Below are positions 1-7,847 of a stretch of 45,752 bases of DNA, piece by piece. Position 1 is the first letter of the stretch, and every line of letters starts with the position of its first letter. A program made the position numbers and the translations under genes. The notes beneath the pieces were generated by a model. It was not told the DNA's origin, searched no databases, and was given only the letters and a program-made list of their open reading frames with translations. Source of the DNA: an uncultured Candidatus Melainabacteria bacterium (GTDB lineage Bacteria > Cyanobacteriota > Vampirovibrionia > Gastranaerophilales > Gastranaerophilaceae); contig CAKUZL010000012.1 in NCBI GenBank assembly GCA_934718085.1, positions 1 through 45,752 on the forward strand, in the 5' to 3' direction.

Positions 1-277
1 TCAAAGTAAGCAAATAAAGAAATATTTTGTTTTTCAATTTTGCACGCCGACACGCCGAGTTTAAAGGAATGTCGGGGTGGAAACACCAACCTACGCTTGA
101 AAAAATTCCATATTTTTTTAAAGGATTTAAGTTTCAAAGTCATGCCGAGTTTCACGAGTTGTCGGGGTGGAAACCGGGCAGACCGTTTTGCGGCTTTCGG
201 GATGGCAGAAAAACCGCGGTTGAGGAATTGGTTTACATTTAAAAAAACGCGGTGCAAAAACTTTACAATAATTTAAT

Positions 278-306
278 GTGACAAAATTTTTTCGAGCGTG
301 TATAAT
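278..306 (+). promoter_or_regulatory. Probable sigma70-type promoter for glmS
   Basis: GTGACA at 278-283 (5 of 6 match to TTGACA), a 17-bp spacer, then a perfect TATAAT at 301-306. Transcription would begin near 313, about 330 nt upstream of the glmS ATG. Seen directly; activity is inferred. Confidence 0.65.
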
Positions 307-312
307 TAAGGG

Positions 313-641
313 AAACCGTCGAGGCGGAGAGTTTTCGGATTTTTCGCGGCGGGACGGTGAACCTTGAAATCGGTAAAAACATTGAAGAGCAAAGTTTAAA
401 GCGTCGAGAAGGTTTTCGGGGAAAGCGAGAGCTTCACCGTCGAAAACGGGAATTTTTCGGCAAAGCAAGGCAAAGCGAGTTTTTTCAAAAACGGAAGCTG
501 CAAGCGGAAGACCTTCGGGAAACGGTTCGGGGAGAACTTTAAAAAAGGTTTGCAACTTTGGAACGGTTGAAACAGAAAAATCAACCTTTTCGGGCGACCA
601 CAACAACAAAAAATACAAATAAAATCGGGAGAAACCAGTAA
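313..641 (+). promoter_or_regulatory. Unexplained ~330-nt purine-rich leader of glmS
   Basis: Between the predicted start site and the glmS ATG lies a long G/A-rich stretch with local pairing, for example CCGTC at 315-319 with GACGG at 353-357. glmS leaders in other bacteria can carry the self-cleaving glmS ribozyme, but I could not find its conserved core here. It could be another structured leader or a small RNA. Function unknown. Confidence 0.4.
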
Positions 642-2489
642 ATGTGCGGAATTATCGGATATACGGGAAACAAAGATGTTACGGCAACGCTTTTGGACGG
701 GCTTGAAACGCTCGAATATCGCGGGTACGACTCTTCGGGAATCGCGCTTTGCGACGAAGGCGAAATAAAAGTTTATAAAGAAATCGGCAAGCTTTCGCGG
801 CTTCGCGAGCTTTTGGCGGAAAAACGTTCCGAAATCAAACATCCGATAGCGGGAATCGGGCATATTCGTTGGGCGACGCACGGCGGCGCGACGGCGTTTA
901 ATGCGCATCCGCACACGTGTACCTGCGGAAATTTGGTCGTGGTTCACAACGGGATTATCGAAAATTACAAGGAATTACGCGAAAAACTGGCGGCTTCGGG
1001 GTGTGTTTTCCGCTCGCAAACCGACACGGAGACCATTGCGCACCTTGCGGCTTCAAAATATAAGGAAACTCAAAACCTGAAAGATGCCGTTTTGCTTGCG
1101 TTACGGGAACTCGAAGGCGCGTACGCGATTTGCGTAATGCACAAAAACGAGCCCGGAACTATTGTCGCGGCACGGAAAAACGCTCCGTTGCTGGTCGGCG
1201 CGGGCGAGGGCGAAAACTTTGTGGCAAGCGACATTCCCGCGATTATCAAACACACGAAAAAAGCGATTTACCTCGACGATAATGAACTTGCGGTCGTTAC
1301 GCAAAATTCGCTCGATTTTTATAATATCTCGGGCGAAAAAATCGACAAAAAGATCGAAGTTCTGCCTTGGGAACCCGTCGCGCTCAGCAAATTGGGCTAC
1401 AAACACTTTATGTTAAAAGAAATTCACGAACAGCCCGATGTCATCCGAAATGCTCTGTCGGGAAAGATTTTCGACATCGACGAGCCCGTAAACCTCCCCG
1501 AAGTCAAGCTCGACGAAAATACCCTGAAAAATCTTTCGCGAATCGAAATTATTGCCTGCGGAACCTCGCTTCACGCGGCAATGGTCGCAAAGTACATTAT
1601 AGAAGACTTTACGGGAATTGCGGTCGACATCGAACCTTCCAGCGAATATATTTACCGCAAAACCGTAACCGACGCAAATACCCTCGTAATAGGCGTTTCG
1701 CAGTCGGGTGAAACCGCCGACACCATCACGGCAATTCGTCAGGCAAAAGAAAAAGGCGCTCACGTTTTAATCGTCACGAATCGCCCCGACTCAAGCATGG
1801 CGCGCTATGCGGACAGCCTTGTTCCCGTAAATGCGGGGATGGAAATCAGCGTCGCCGCCACAAAGTCTTACACCGCGCAGGTTTTGGCGTTCTACCTTCT
1901 CGCCCTCAAACTCGCCGAAATCAAAGGCTCGCTCGACAAAAAATTCCTCCGCGACATCAAACACGATTTAATTCAGCTTCCCGTTAAAGCCGACGAAATC
2001 CTCAACAACTGCGAAAAAATCAAGCTTTGCGCCAAAACGTTTTCGGGTAACAGGAATTTCATCTTTGTCGCGCGCGGAATTAACCTTGCAACTGCGTTCG
2101 AAGGCGCGCTCAAGCTCAAAGAAATCAGCTATATCAACGCAACGGGCTACCCCGCGGGAGAACTCAAACACGGCCCCATCGCCATGCTCGACGAAACTAT
2201 GCCCGTTTTGGCAATCTTAATCCCCGGCGGAATTACGTATTCAAAAATTCTCTCGAATTGCGAAGAGGCAAAAGCCCGCAACGCAAGGCTTATCGCCGTC
2301 ACGTCTTCGGATGACCCCGCGCTCGAAAAATTGTTCGAATTTGTCATCAAAATTCCCGAAGTCAGCGAAATCCTCTCCCCGATTGTAGCAAATATCCCTT
2401 GCCAACTTTTGGCGTACTACATCGCGGAATACCTCGGAAAAGACGTCGATCAGCCCCGAAACCTCGCAAAATCGGTGACCGTCGAATGA
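642..2489 (+). CDS. glmS: Glutamine--fructose-6-phosphate aminotransferase (isomerizing)
   Basis: Cytoplasmic enzyme that makes glucosamine-6-phosphate from fructose-6-phosphate and glutamine, the first step toward UDP-GlcNAc for the cell wall. It begins MCGIIGY, which places the glutaminase nucleophile at Cys2. EYRGYDSSGIAL and HNGIIENY belong to the N-terminal class II amidotransferase domain (about residues 2-220). Two SIS sugar-isomerase domains follow, with CGTSLHAA and SQSGETADT in the first, and the protein ends KSVTVE as GlmS proteins usually do. At 615 aa it is full length with no missing motif. The ATG is fixed by Cys2, and CGGGAGAAAC just upstream serves as ribosome binding site. 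It overlaps the next small gene by ATGA, so the two are probably co-transcribed. It has a long leader that may regulate it. Confidence 0.97.
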   Translation: MCGIIGYTGNKDVTATLLDGLETLEYRGYDSSGIALCDEGEIKVYKEIGKLSRLRELLAEKRSEIKHPIAGIGHIRWATHGGATAFNAHPHTCTCGNLVVVHNGIIENYKELREKLAASGCVFRSQTDTETIAHLAASKYKETQNLKDAVLLALRELEGAYAICVMHKNEPGTIVAARKNAPLLVGAGEGENFVASDIPAIIKHTKKAIYLDDNELAVVTQNSLDFYNISGEKIDKKIEVLPWEPVALSKLGYKHFMLKEIHEQPDVIRNALSGKIFDIDEPVNLPEVKLDENTLKNLSRIEIIACGTSLHAAMVAKYIIEDFTGIAVDIEPSSEYIYRKTVTDANTLVIGVSQSGETADTITAIRQAKEKGAHVLIVTNRPDSSMARYADSLVPVNAGMEISVAATKSYTAQVLAFYLLALKLAEIKGSLDKKFLRDIKHDLIQLPVKADEILNNCEKIKLCAKTFSGNRNFIFVARGINLATAFEGALKLKEISYINATGYPAGELKHGPIAMLDETMPVLAILIPGGITYSKILSNCEEAKARNARLIAVTSSDDPALEKLFEFVIKIPEVSEILSPIVANIPCQLLAYYIAEYLGKDVDQPRNLAKSVTVE

Positions 2490-2641
2490 TTTACTCCGCA
2501 AAAATCGAAGTCCCCGCCCAAAAACCGTTTGACGCCGACTTTGTCGAACAAGAACTTCTTAAAACCGGAAAAATCCTGCGTTGGGCTATTGTCGACGAAA
2601 AAGACGGCAAATTCGTCATCGACGCCGCCATCGAAAAGTAA
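2486..2641 (+). CDS. Small conserved-looking protein coupled to glmS
   Basis: A 51-aa ORF whose ATG overlaps the glmS stop codon (ATGA), the usual arrangement for translational coupling. The product begins MIYSAKIEVP and ends DAAIEK. It is acidic, mixed alpha/beta in appearance, with no cysteines, signal peptide or membrane segment. I do not recognise a family. Composition and codon use match glmS, and a repeat-filled gap starts directly after it, which supports it as the true operon end. It could be a small partner or regulator of GlmS, but that rests only on position. Confidence 0.7.
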   Translation: MIYSAKIEVPAQKPFDADFVEQELLKTGKILRWAIVDEKDGKFVIDAAIEK

Positions 2642-3469
2642 ATAAGTTGAAAAAACCGCAGGTACCGGGGTTTCACCCTAACGTTCCGTTCATTGTAGCA
2701 TGGCACGTGCAAAATTGAAAAATAAAATATTTCTTTCTTTGCTTAATTTGAGAGACAGACGTAAGAAAATTTTTCTTGTTCATTTTTTCTTTTTGTTCGG
2801 AGGCGAATTTGCGTAGGGCGGAGCGAAATTGCGTAGGGTGATGAGGCGCAGCCTCAAACCCGAGAAGGCGAACGGCGTGCGGAGCGAAGCGGGGTGACCT
2901 GATGGCAACCCGCGAAAGCGTAGCCTACGAAGTGAGCCGAAAGCAATTTCAAGACAAGGTGCAAAGCATGTAGGTTGGGGTTTCACCCCGACAAATTTTG
3001 AAACGTAGCATGGCACGTGCAATCGAAACCGTTCGTCTCGGAAAATAATCTCGAATACCGTAGGTTGGGGTTTCACCCCGACGGATTTTTCGGAAAGGAC
3101 GGAAATCTTTCGTTTATCAATCAAAATATACGTAAAATAAAGCCCTCCGGGCTTTTTCGGGTCGGCAAATTTTCGCATTGTTTTGGACGTTTTTACGGTT
3201 ATGCATTGTCCGACCTGCGAGGTTCAAGAATTTTCCCGAAACGAGAGGCTTCGCTTGCCTGTAACATGCCTCAATGAACGGAACGTTGGGGTAGAAACCC
3301 CGGTACCTACAATGCTAACCAAAACCGTCAAGCAACTCCGGCACCGGTGCGAAAGGCGATGGGGTTAAACGTCGTCAAAACAACTGTTTTACGCCGATTT
3401 TTTTGTTGCTTGAATTTTGCATTTTTGAAAACCGCCGGATTTTCCGGCACCCCGTGAAACAAAGTCGGG
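2642..3469. repeat. Intergenic repeat cluster between glmS operon and hcp-like gene
   Basis: No gene recognised in 828 bp. Palindrome-family copies lie near 2660, 2970, 3060 and 3284. A GC-rich stretch at about 2810-2965 (GCGTAGGGCGGAGCG...) is related, in opposite orientation, to 32290-32410. AAAGCCC-tcc-GGGCTTT at 3139-3155 followed by TT looks like an intrinsic terminator. The modules near 3311-3460 (ACCGTCAAGC, then CCGGATTTTCCGG) recur near 34792 and 44800. Confidence 0.8.
3139..3157. terminator. Intrinsic terminator-like hairpin
   Basis: Perfect 7-bp stem AAAGCCC/GGGCTTT with a 3-nt loop, followed by T residues on the plus strand and preceded by A residues for the minus strand. It lies between two convergent transcription units (glmS operon plus, grx-hcp minus). 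Close copies stand at 6288, 14507 and 25298, so the hairpin is part of the repeat families. Confidence 0.5.
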
Positions 3470-5101
3470 TCAAAATGAGCCGTTTTCGGGGTATTCCGGG
3501 GTATTAGGGGCGGTGTCGGAAAGATCGATTTCGGGTAAATCGATTTTTTTCACGTCGAAAAGTTCCCGCAAACCCGCGACCGTGGTGGGGCTGAAAACGT
3601 TCGGGCAACATTTTCCGATGAAAACATTTTTGACACCGAGGTTTTTGAGTTTGATGGCGAAAAGAATCGTCCGAAAGTTGCATTGCGTAAGGAAAACCGT
3701 AACTTTTTCACGGAAAATTTCGGGGTTTTTTGCGAGTTCTTCGATGACGGAGAGAATGAGCGACGAATCGCCCGAAGTGTCCGTACCGATTATGTTTTCG
3801 CGTTGTTTCCCGTAAGAAAACGAAATGATTTTGCAGTTTTCGGGAACGATTTCGAAAAATTTTTCGAAGTACACGTTTTGTTCGGAGTTAAAGTTGGTCA
3901 AACCGATTAAAAAAAGGCGTTCGACCTTATTTTCATTGATTTCGCGGAGAATTTCCCGAACCTTGTTTTTCAAAACGTTTTCGTCAAAACCCGTGTTAAT
4001 GCTGCCTATCGAGATATTTTGCAGAAAACCTTCGGCATCGTCGGCGGCGTTGATGAGGGGCGAAAAATCGTTCTCCGCAACCTTTCCGAGCCCGTAGGAG
4101 GGATTTGCGTCCGTGGTGAAAACGTTTCCGCGAATGATGTCGGTGTTCGGGAGCGAATTTTTCGTAATCAGAACGGGGCCCGGGAATTTCGCAAAATCGG
4201 GCGCGACGTTGTTAAGCGAGAGTTGGTAGTGCCCCGCGAGGTTCCGATATTTTTTGAAAAACGAAAACGCGTGTGCGAACATCATTTCGCCGTGCGTATA
4301 GACGTTGATATCGCTGCCTTCGACCGCATCGAGGAGGTTTTCGAGGTTTTTGAAAAAATGCCCCGAGACCAAAATCGCCTTTCCCTGCTTGATATCAAGG
4401 TTTACGGAGGTTTTTACAACCGGACCGTACTTTGATTTTATCAGATCGGAAAGCGACTTAAGCGTGTCATAGCTTACGTTTGCGAATTCGCAGACCTTTT
4501 TGCGCAAAACGTCGTCGTTATCGTTCGAAAAATAAATGTCGTTGACAATTTCGGGGATTTGATACTTTAAATTGTCCGCATTGCCCTCGTAGCGCTCGAT
4601 TTCGTTGACGAGAATTATTGCGTGACTGACCAAAATCACGGCGATTTCGGTCAGCTGTTTTTTCGCTTTCGAAAACTCCGTATTCTTTACCATTATTTGC
4701 TTTTCACCGAATTTCACGGCATGCCGCGCGTTTTTGCGTGTTCCGAACGAAAGTTTCTCCCCGTTCAAAGGTTCAAAAACCTCTCCTTTCGCGTCACACA
4801 GCGATTTATATCGCGCCTCGAGCTCGAGCACAAAATCGTAAACCGATTTTATCACCGACATCAATTTTTCTTTGCGAAAATCCATGTTCACCAAAATCAT
4901 GCCCGCAAATTCCAAAATTTTGTCGAAAACGGGTGTGACGTCTTCGCCCGAATTCCGCAGTTTTACGCCGTAATACGACGCCTGCGAAAGCTCGTACACC
5001 AAAAGTTCCTTCAACGAATAAATCGTCGGATCGTACGAAAAAACCGACGTTGCGTCGCCGTCGTTGCAGACGGAGTTGTCATAATTAAAAAACAATCCCA
5101 T
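3470..5101 (-). CDS. Divergent hybrid-cluster protein (Hcp) homologue with lost cluster ligands
   Basis: A 543-aa protein with the length and layout of hybrid-cluster protein/hydroxylamine reductase. Family landmarks are VSGHFFKNLENLL, VYTHGEMMFAH, RNLAGHY, FPGPVLITKN and LGVKNVFIGK. The family normally binds an N-terminal Fe-S cluster and a hybrid Fe-S-O cluster and reduces NO or hydroxylamine. Here the N-terminal CxxC-type motif is absent (it starts MGLFFNYDN). The usual TTNC is ITKNSL, the usual CGK is SYGK, and the persulfide cysteine region reads IGLTNFNSEQ. The His and Glu ligands (GH, HGEM) remain. From recalled motifs, most or all cysteine ligands are gone, so the enzyme has probably lost its classical chemistry. 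It lies 2 nt downstream of a glutaredoxin gene in one operon. Confidence 0.8.
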   Translation of the reverse strand: MGLFFNYDNSVCNDGDATSVFSYDPTIYSLKELLVYELSQASYYGVKLRNSGEDVTPVFDKILEFAGMILVNMDFRKEKLMSVIKSVYDFVLELEARYKSLCDAKGEVFEPLNGEKLSFGTRKNARHAVKFGEKQIMVKNTEFSKAKKQLTEIAVILVSHAIILVNEIERYEGNADNLKYQIPEIVNDIYFSNDNDDVLRKKVCEFANVSYDTLKSLSDLIKSKYGPVVKTSVNLDIKQGKAILVSGHFFKNLENLLDAVEGSDINVYTHGEMMFAHAFSFFKKYRNLAGHYQLSLNNVAPDFAKFPGPVLITKNSLPNTDIIRGNVFTTDANPSYGLGKVAENDFSPLINAADDAEGFLQNISIGSINTGFDENVLKNKVREILREINENKVERLFLIGLTNFNSEQNVYFEKFFEIVPENCKIISFSYGKQRENIIGTDTSGDSSLILSVIEELAKNPEIFREKVTVFLTQCNFRTILFAIKLKNLGVKNVFIGKCCPNVFSPTTVAGLRELFDVKKIDLPEIDLSDTAPNTPEYPENGSF

Positions 5102-5103
5102 TT

Positions 5104-5367
5104 TTAATCCTCTAAAAGCCTTGTCAATCCTTGCTCCGCGACGATTTTTTCAAGGTCGTCGCACCCGCCGATATTCGTTTCGCCGATAATCAGCTGCGGA
5201 AACGTGATGTCCGAAATCCCGAGCTCACGCGCGATTTCCCCGATTTTATCCTCCGAAAAATCCGTCACGTCAATCTCCTCGAATTTCACTCCGAAATCCT
5301 GTAAAATCGCCTTCGCACGCTTGCAATAAGGGCAGTAGTTCAATGTATATATTTTTATTTTTTTCAT
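5104..5367 (-). CDS. Glutaredoxin, CPYC type
   Basis: An 87-aa thioredoxin-fold oxidoreductase with the classic dithiol motif CPYC at residues 12-15, FPQLIIG with its cis-proline, and IGGCDDL near the C-terminus. These are the standard glutaredoxin fingerprints for reduction of glutathione-mixed or protein disulfides. The start at MKKIKIY is chosen because GAGGTG lies just upstream and the family begins there; the frame stays open upstream without support. The hcp-like gene follows after 2 nt, so the pair is an operon and probably acts in the same redox or nitrosative-stress response. Confidence 0.92.
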   Translation of the reverse strand: MKKIKIYTLNYCPYCKRAKAILQDFGVKFEEIDVTDFSEDKIGEIARELGISDITFPQLIIGETNIGGCDDLEKIVAEQGLTRLLED

Positions 5368-5930
5368 GAAACACCTCAAAATTCTTGCGTACTGATTATG
5401 AACAATTCCTTCGCCGAAAAAATCGGACAAAACGACAATCTTCCGTATAAAACATTTTTTAAAAATGTCGGAGTTTCTTGACGGATTGACAAATGCTTGT
5501 GGTACCGCGGAGTTTTTTGCGTAAAAATTGATAAACGAAAGATTTTCGTTCTTTTGAAAGGTGGCTGTGCCTGACCATAAAACCGCTCGAAACAACGCGG
5601 AATTTGTCAATCCAAAAAAGTCCGCAGGGCTGTGTTTTGTGTAAATCTTGTTTAGTAAATGAAAGATTTAATTCTCGCCGAAAATTTGGTTGGGGTGGAA
5701 ACCCCAACCAACAATGCTTGACGGTTTTTGCGAAACCACGGGGTGCCGGATTTTCCGGCACCCTTAAAAAAGAGAATTTACTTTTTCCTGCCCAAAAATC
5801 CGACAAACGATGGATTATTTCGTATTTTTTGTATTGTAAAATTTTGTATCATTGAGGCAGGAATACTGTCAAAAAATTTTTTGTTCATGTTTTAAAGGCA
5901 TGGCAAAAGTCACGATAAAGAGAGAGAAAA
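5368..5930. repeat. Repeat-bearing intergenic region
   Basis: 563 bp without a credible gene. The grx-hcp promoter must lie here on the minus strand; a CATAAT-like -10 sits near 5390. A palindrome-family copy is at about 5692-5716 (GTTGGGGTGG AAACCCCAAC). The CCGGATTTTCCGG module, seen elsewhere with other repeats, is at about 5748-5760. A ...GTCCGCAGGGCT hairpin at about 5620 resembles the AAAGCCC-GGGCTTT hairpins. Confidence 0.7.
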
Positions 5931-6251
5931 ATGGTCGATAATCGTTCTGCAGGCAGTTTTGAAATTCCCGGAGGAATTAATTTCCGCGGCGGCGACATCT
6001 CGGGTACGGCGGCAAAAACCTCCGACGACAGGGCAAGCCAAGGTACGGAATACTTTCTGACGGAAAATGAAGAACAGGAATCCGAAAAAGAGGAATTTAC
6101 CGACAGAAGCGCGCAACTGAGGGCGAGCCTGAATTCGCTCGCGCTGATGAACGTTGCGCGTATCAGAACCGACATGAAACACGCCTATGCCCCCGAAAAC
6201 CCGACCGAATCCGACAAAAATCCGCTCCGAACGGACAAACGCCGACGGTAA
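5931..6251 (+). CDS. Hypothetical hydrophilic protein, 106 aa
   Basis: The product is highly polar and probably partly disordered, rich in Glu, Asp, Ser and Arg, with EQESEKEEF in the middle and a basic end (RTDKRRR). There is no signal peptide, membrane segment or known motif. The ATG follows AAGAGAGAGAAAA, a weak purine-rich ribosome site. Codon use matches neighbours and a terminator hairpin stands 37 nt after the stop, which favours a real monocistronic gene. No function can be assigned. Minus-strand ORFs across it are shadows. Confidence 0.6.
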   Translation: MVDNRSAGSFEIPGGINFRGGDISGTAAKTSDDRASQGTEYFLTENEEQESEKEEFTDRSAQLRASLNSLALMNVARIRTDMKHAYAPENPTESDKNPLRTDKRRR

Positions 6252-6287
6252 AACCGTTCAAAGCGGTATTGATTTTTTCAATTCCGA

Positions 6288-6308
6288 AAAGCCCGAAGGG
6301 CTTTGTTT
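6288..6308 (+). terminator. Intrinsic terminator
   Basis: Stem AAAGCCC (6288-6294), loop GAA, GGGCTTT (6298-6304), then GTTTT. It closes the 5931-6251 gene. A palindrome-family copy follows at about 6362-6385. Confidence 0.6.
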
Positions 6309-6528
6309 TCGTAAATATTAACGGCTTCGTTTGCATTCGCCATGCCCGACCTGCAAGGAAAGTCGGGGTAGAAACCCCAACCTACATTACTTACTGCGGT
6401 CTTGTTGAAAATTCGTATTTTTTCTTACGACATTTGTAATTTTTGTTCCCGCATTGATTTTGTTTGTTTAGATTTAATATTTCGTCGGAAATAAATTCTA
6501 CGTCAAAGTTATATTTTTGTCCAAGGAA

Positions 6529-6861
6529 TCATATTCGTTCAAAGTATACCCGTTGCCGTTGTTTATGTTTTTCATCGAGTATCAGTATCACTTTTGGAGT
6601 TTTTCCCGTCATCAGTCCGTAATGCAACGCCTGCCCGATTGCTTTCGCCCACTTATTCGAGAAATCAAACTCAATTGCATGTTTATCCGTCAGGCAGTCA
6701 ACTCTTGTTTTGTCCGGCAAAATGAATTCTTCAATACCTTTGTGTTTTGCGCAATACGCATGTTGATACGAACTTTCGTTATGAGCGTGATGCACGCCGG
6801 AATAAGCCGGTTCGGAACTTTGAAACACAAAAATCGAAAGAAACAATAAAATGCCAATCAT
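6529..6861 (-). CDS. Small secreted protein with a nuclease-like core
   Basis: A 110-aa product starting with a short hydrophobic signal-like segment (MIGILLFLSIFVF). The core reads DKTRVDCLTDKHAIEFDFSN, then KWAKAIGQALHYG and TPKVILIL. This pattern (D...EFD..NKWAEAIGQ..Y) recurs in small exported proteins of epsilonproteobacteria and others. It resembles a PD-(D/E)XK-type nuclease core with Asp, Glu and Lys in order. The resemblance is from memory; a nuclease role is an inference. No ribosome binding site exists: TATAAT at 6868-6873 ends 6 nt before the ATG, suggesting a leaderless mRNA. It diverges from the XRE gene at 6947, which may control it. Confidence 0.7.
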   Translation of the reverse strand: MIGILLFLSIFVFQSSEPAYSGVHHAHNESSYQHAYCAKHKGIEEFILPDKTRVDCLTDKHAIEFDFSNKWAKAIGQALHYGLMTGKTPKVILILDEKHKQRQRVYFERI

Positions 6862-6946
6862 TTTTAAATTATAACATGAGAAATATACCCATGTAAATTA
6901 GTGTAATTCTCATTAATTTATACCCGAATTATTAGATAATAAAGAT
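6862..6946. promoter_or_regulatory. Divergent leaderless promoters with an inverted-repeat operator candidate
   Basis: Leftward: TATAAT (6868-6873, minus strand) 6 nt before the ATG at 6861, with TTTACA 18 bp upstream (6892-6897). Rightward: GATAAT (6935-6940) 6 nt before the ATG at 6947. Between them ATGAGAA (6876-6882) and TTCTCAT (6907-6913) form a perfect 7-bp inverted repeat with centres 31 bp apart, about three helical turns. This suits a dimeric XRE repressor controlling both genes. The boxes are seen; regulation is inferred. Confidence 0.6.
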
Positions 6947-7276
6947 ATGGGAACAGATTTGGATAAATTAATCGGAGGAAGATTAAAACATTTCAGACGC
7001 AATGCGGGCTATACGCAAGAAAAACTCGCGGAAGCCGTCGGCTGCGAAACCTCGACCATCGGTCATTGCGAAAACGGAAAAGACAGAATTTCCGTAACCT
7101 TGTTGAGCAAAATTGCCGACGAACTGAAAGTCGATTTATACAAATTTTTCACTCCGAGAGAACCCGAATCCGACCCGAAAACCGCAGAATCGATAAATAA
7201 ACTGCTGAGTTGCGCAACCCGAACGCAATTGGGGATAATTTATAACGTTATCGGAAATATTTTGGATTTAACGTAA
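6947..7276 (+). CDS. XRE-family transcriptional regulator
   Basis: A 109-aa DNA-binding protein. The N-terminal two thirds is a lambda-Cro/XRE helix-turn-helix domain (about residues 8-66: GGRLKHFRRNAGYTQEKLAE, then CETSTIGHCENG for the recognition helix). The C-terminal ~40 residues are probably a helical dimerisation segment. There is no ribosome binding site; GATAAT ends 6 nt before the ATG. It is transcribed away from the small secreted gene at 6861 and the inverted repeat between them is a likely operator. Its role as autoregulator is inferred from context. Confidence 0.9.
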   Translation: MGTDLDKLIGGRLKHFRRNAGYTQEKLAEAVGCETSTIGHCENGKDRISVTLLSKIADELKVDLYKFFTPREPESDPKTAESINKLLSCATRTQLGIIYNVIGNILDLT

Positions 7277-7847
7277 CCGCCCGACCCGCAAGGGGCAAGG
7301 GGCATGCCTGCAGCATGCCGAGTCTGACGATTAGTAAATATGTAGGTTGGGGTTTCCACCCCAACAAATCGTGAAACTCGGCATGGCGCGTGTAAAATTG
7401 AAGAATAAAATATTTCTTTCACTGCTTATTTTGTGAGGCGGACGTGAGAAAAATCTTCTTGTTCATTTTTTCTTTTTGTTCGGAGGCAAAAAGAAAAAAC
7501 GAACCAAAAAAGAAAAACTCCCGTTGATACATACGCATCCGGGGCAATTCTCTCAGGTTTTGTGGACATCAATTGTTTCGGTGTTGCAGCGTACGCTTTC
7601 CCCGGACCTTCTCTCTTGAGAGAGAAGCCCGGGGTCGCAAGGTTTTGCAATATTTGTTTTTTATTTGAATTTATTTCAGGTTTTCACCGCAACGCAAAGT
7701 TTCGTTTGCACACAGCATGCCCGTCCCGCAAAAAAGTCGGGGCAATGCCGTATTGCTCGTCCTTGCTTGCAATAAAATAAGGATTTGCCCGACCCATGCC
7801 CGATCCATGCCCGAGGCTTACGCGGGGAAGCCCGTATTCGGAGCGTA
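7277..7847. repeat. Intergenic region carrying palindrome and a ~240-bp composite element
   Basis: A palindrome-family copy at about 7341-7364 is followed by the conserved GTGAAACTCGGCATGGCGCG module. From 7424 to about 7660 lies an element with a TTTCTTTTTG-ttcggagg-CAAAAAGAAA hairpin, an AAGAAAAACTCCCGTT segment and a CCCCGGACC...GCCCGGGG-type GC hairpin around CTCTCTTGAGAGAG. The same element stands inverted at 32115-32480. No gene is visible. 7717-7847 holds CATGCCCG-type repeat fragments. Confidence 0.75.

Larger units (their letters stand above)
1..641. repeat. Intergenic region with repeat copies, glmS promoter and long leader
   Basis: No convincing gene. The first 45 bases match a module seen again near 25620 and 27380 (AAAGTAAGCAAA...AAATATTTTG). 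Copies of the extragenic palindrome family start near 71 (GTCGGGGTGG AAAC, then CCAACCTAC) and near 162 (degenerate). The rest is the glmS promoter and leader, described separately. A short ORF at 357-542 and two long minus-strand ORFs are biased-composition shadows with no family resemblance. Confidence 0.75.

Noticed and set aside
357..542. 61-aa GTG-start ORF in the glmS leader
   Set aside because: Extreme Lys/Arg/Glu bias, no ribosome site, and explained by the purine-rich leader.
313..641. glmS ribozyme or RNase P RNA in the glmS leader
   Set aside because: I could not find the conserved core sequences of either; kept only as an unexplained leader.
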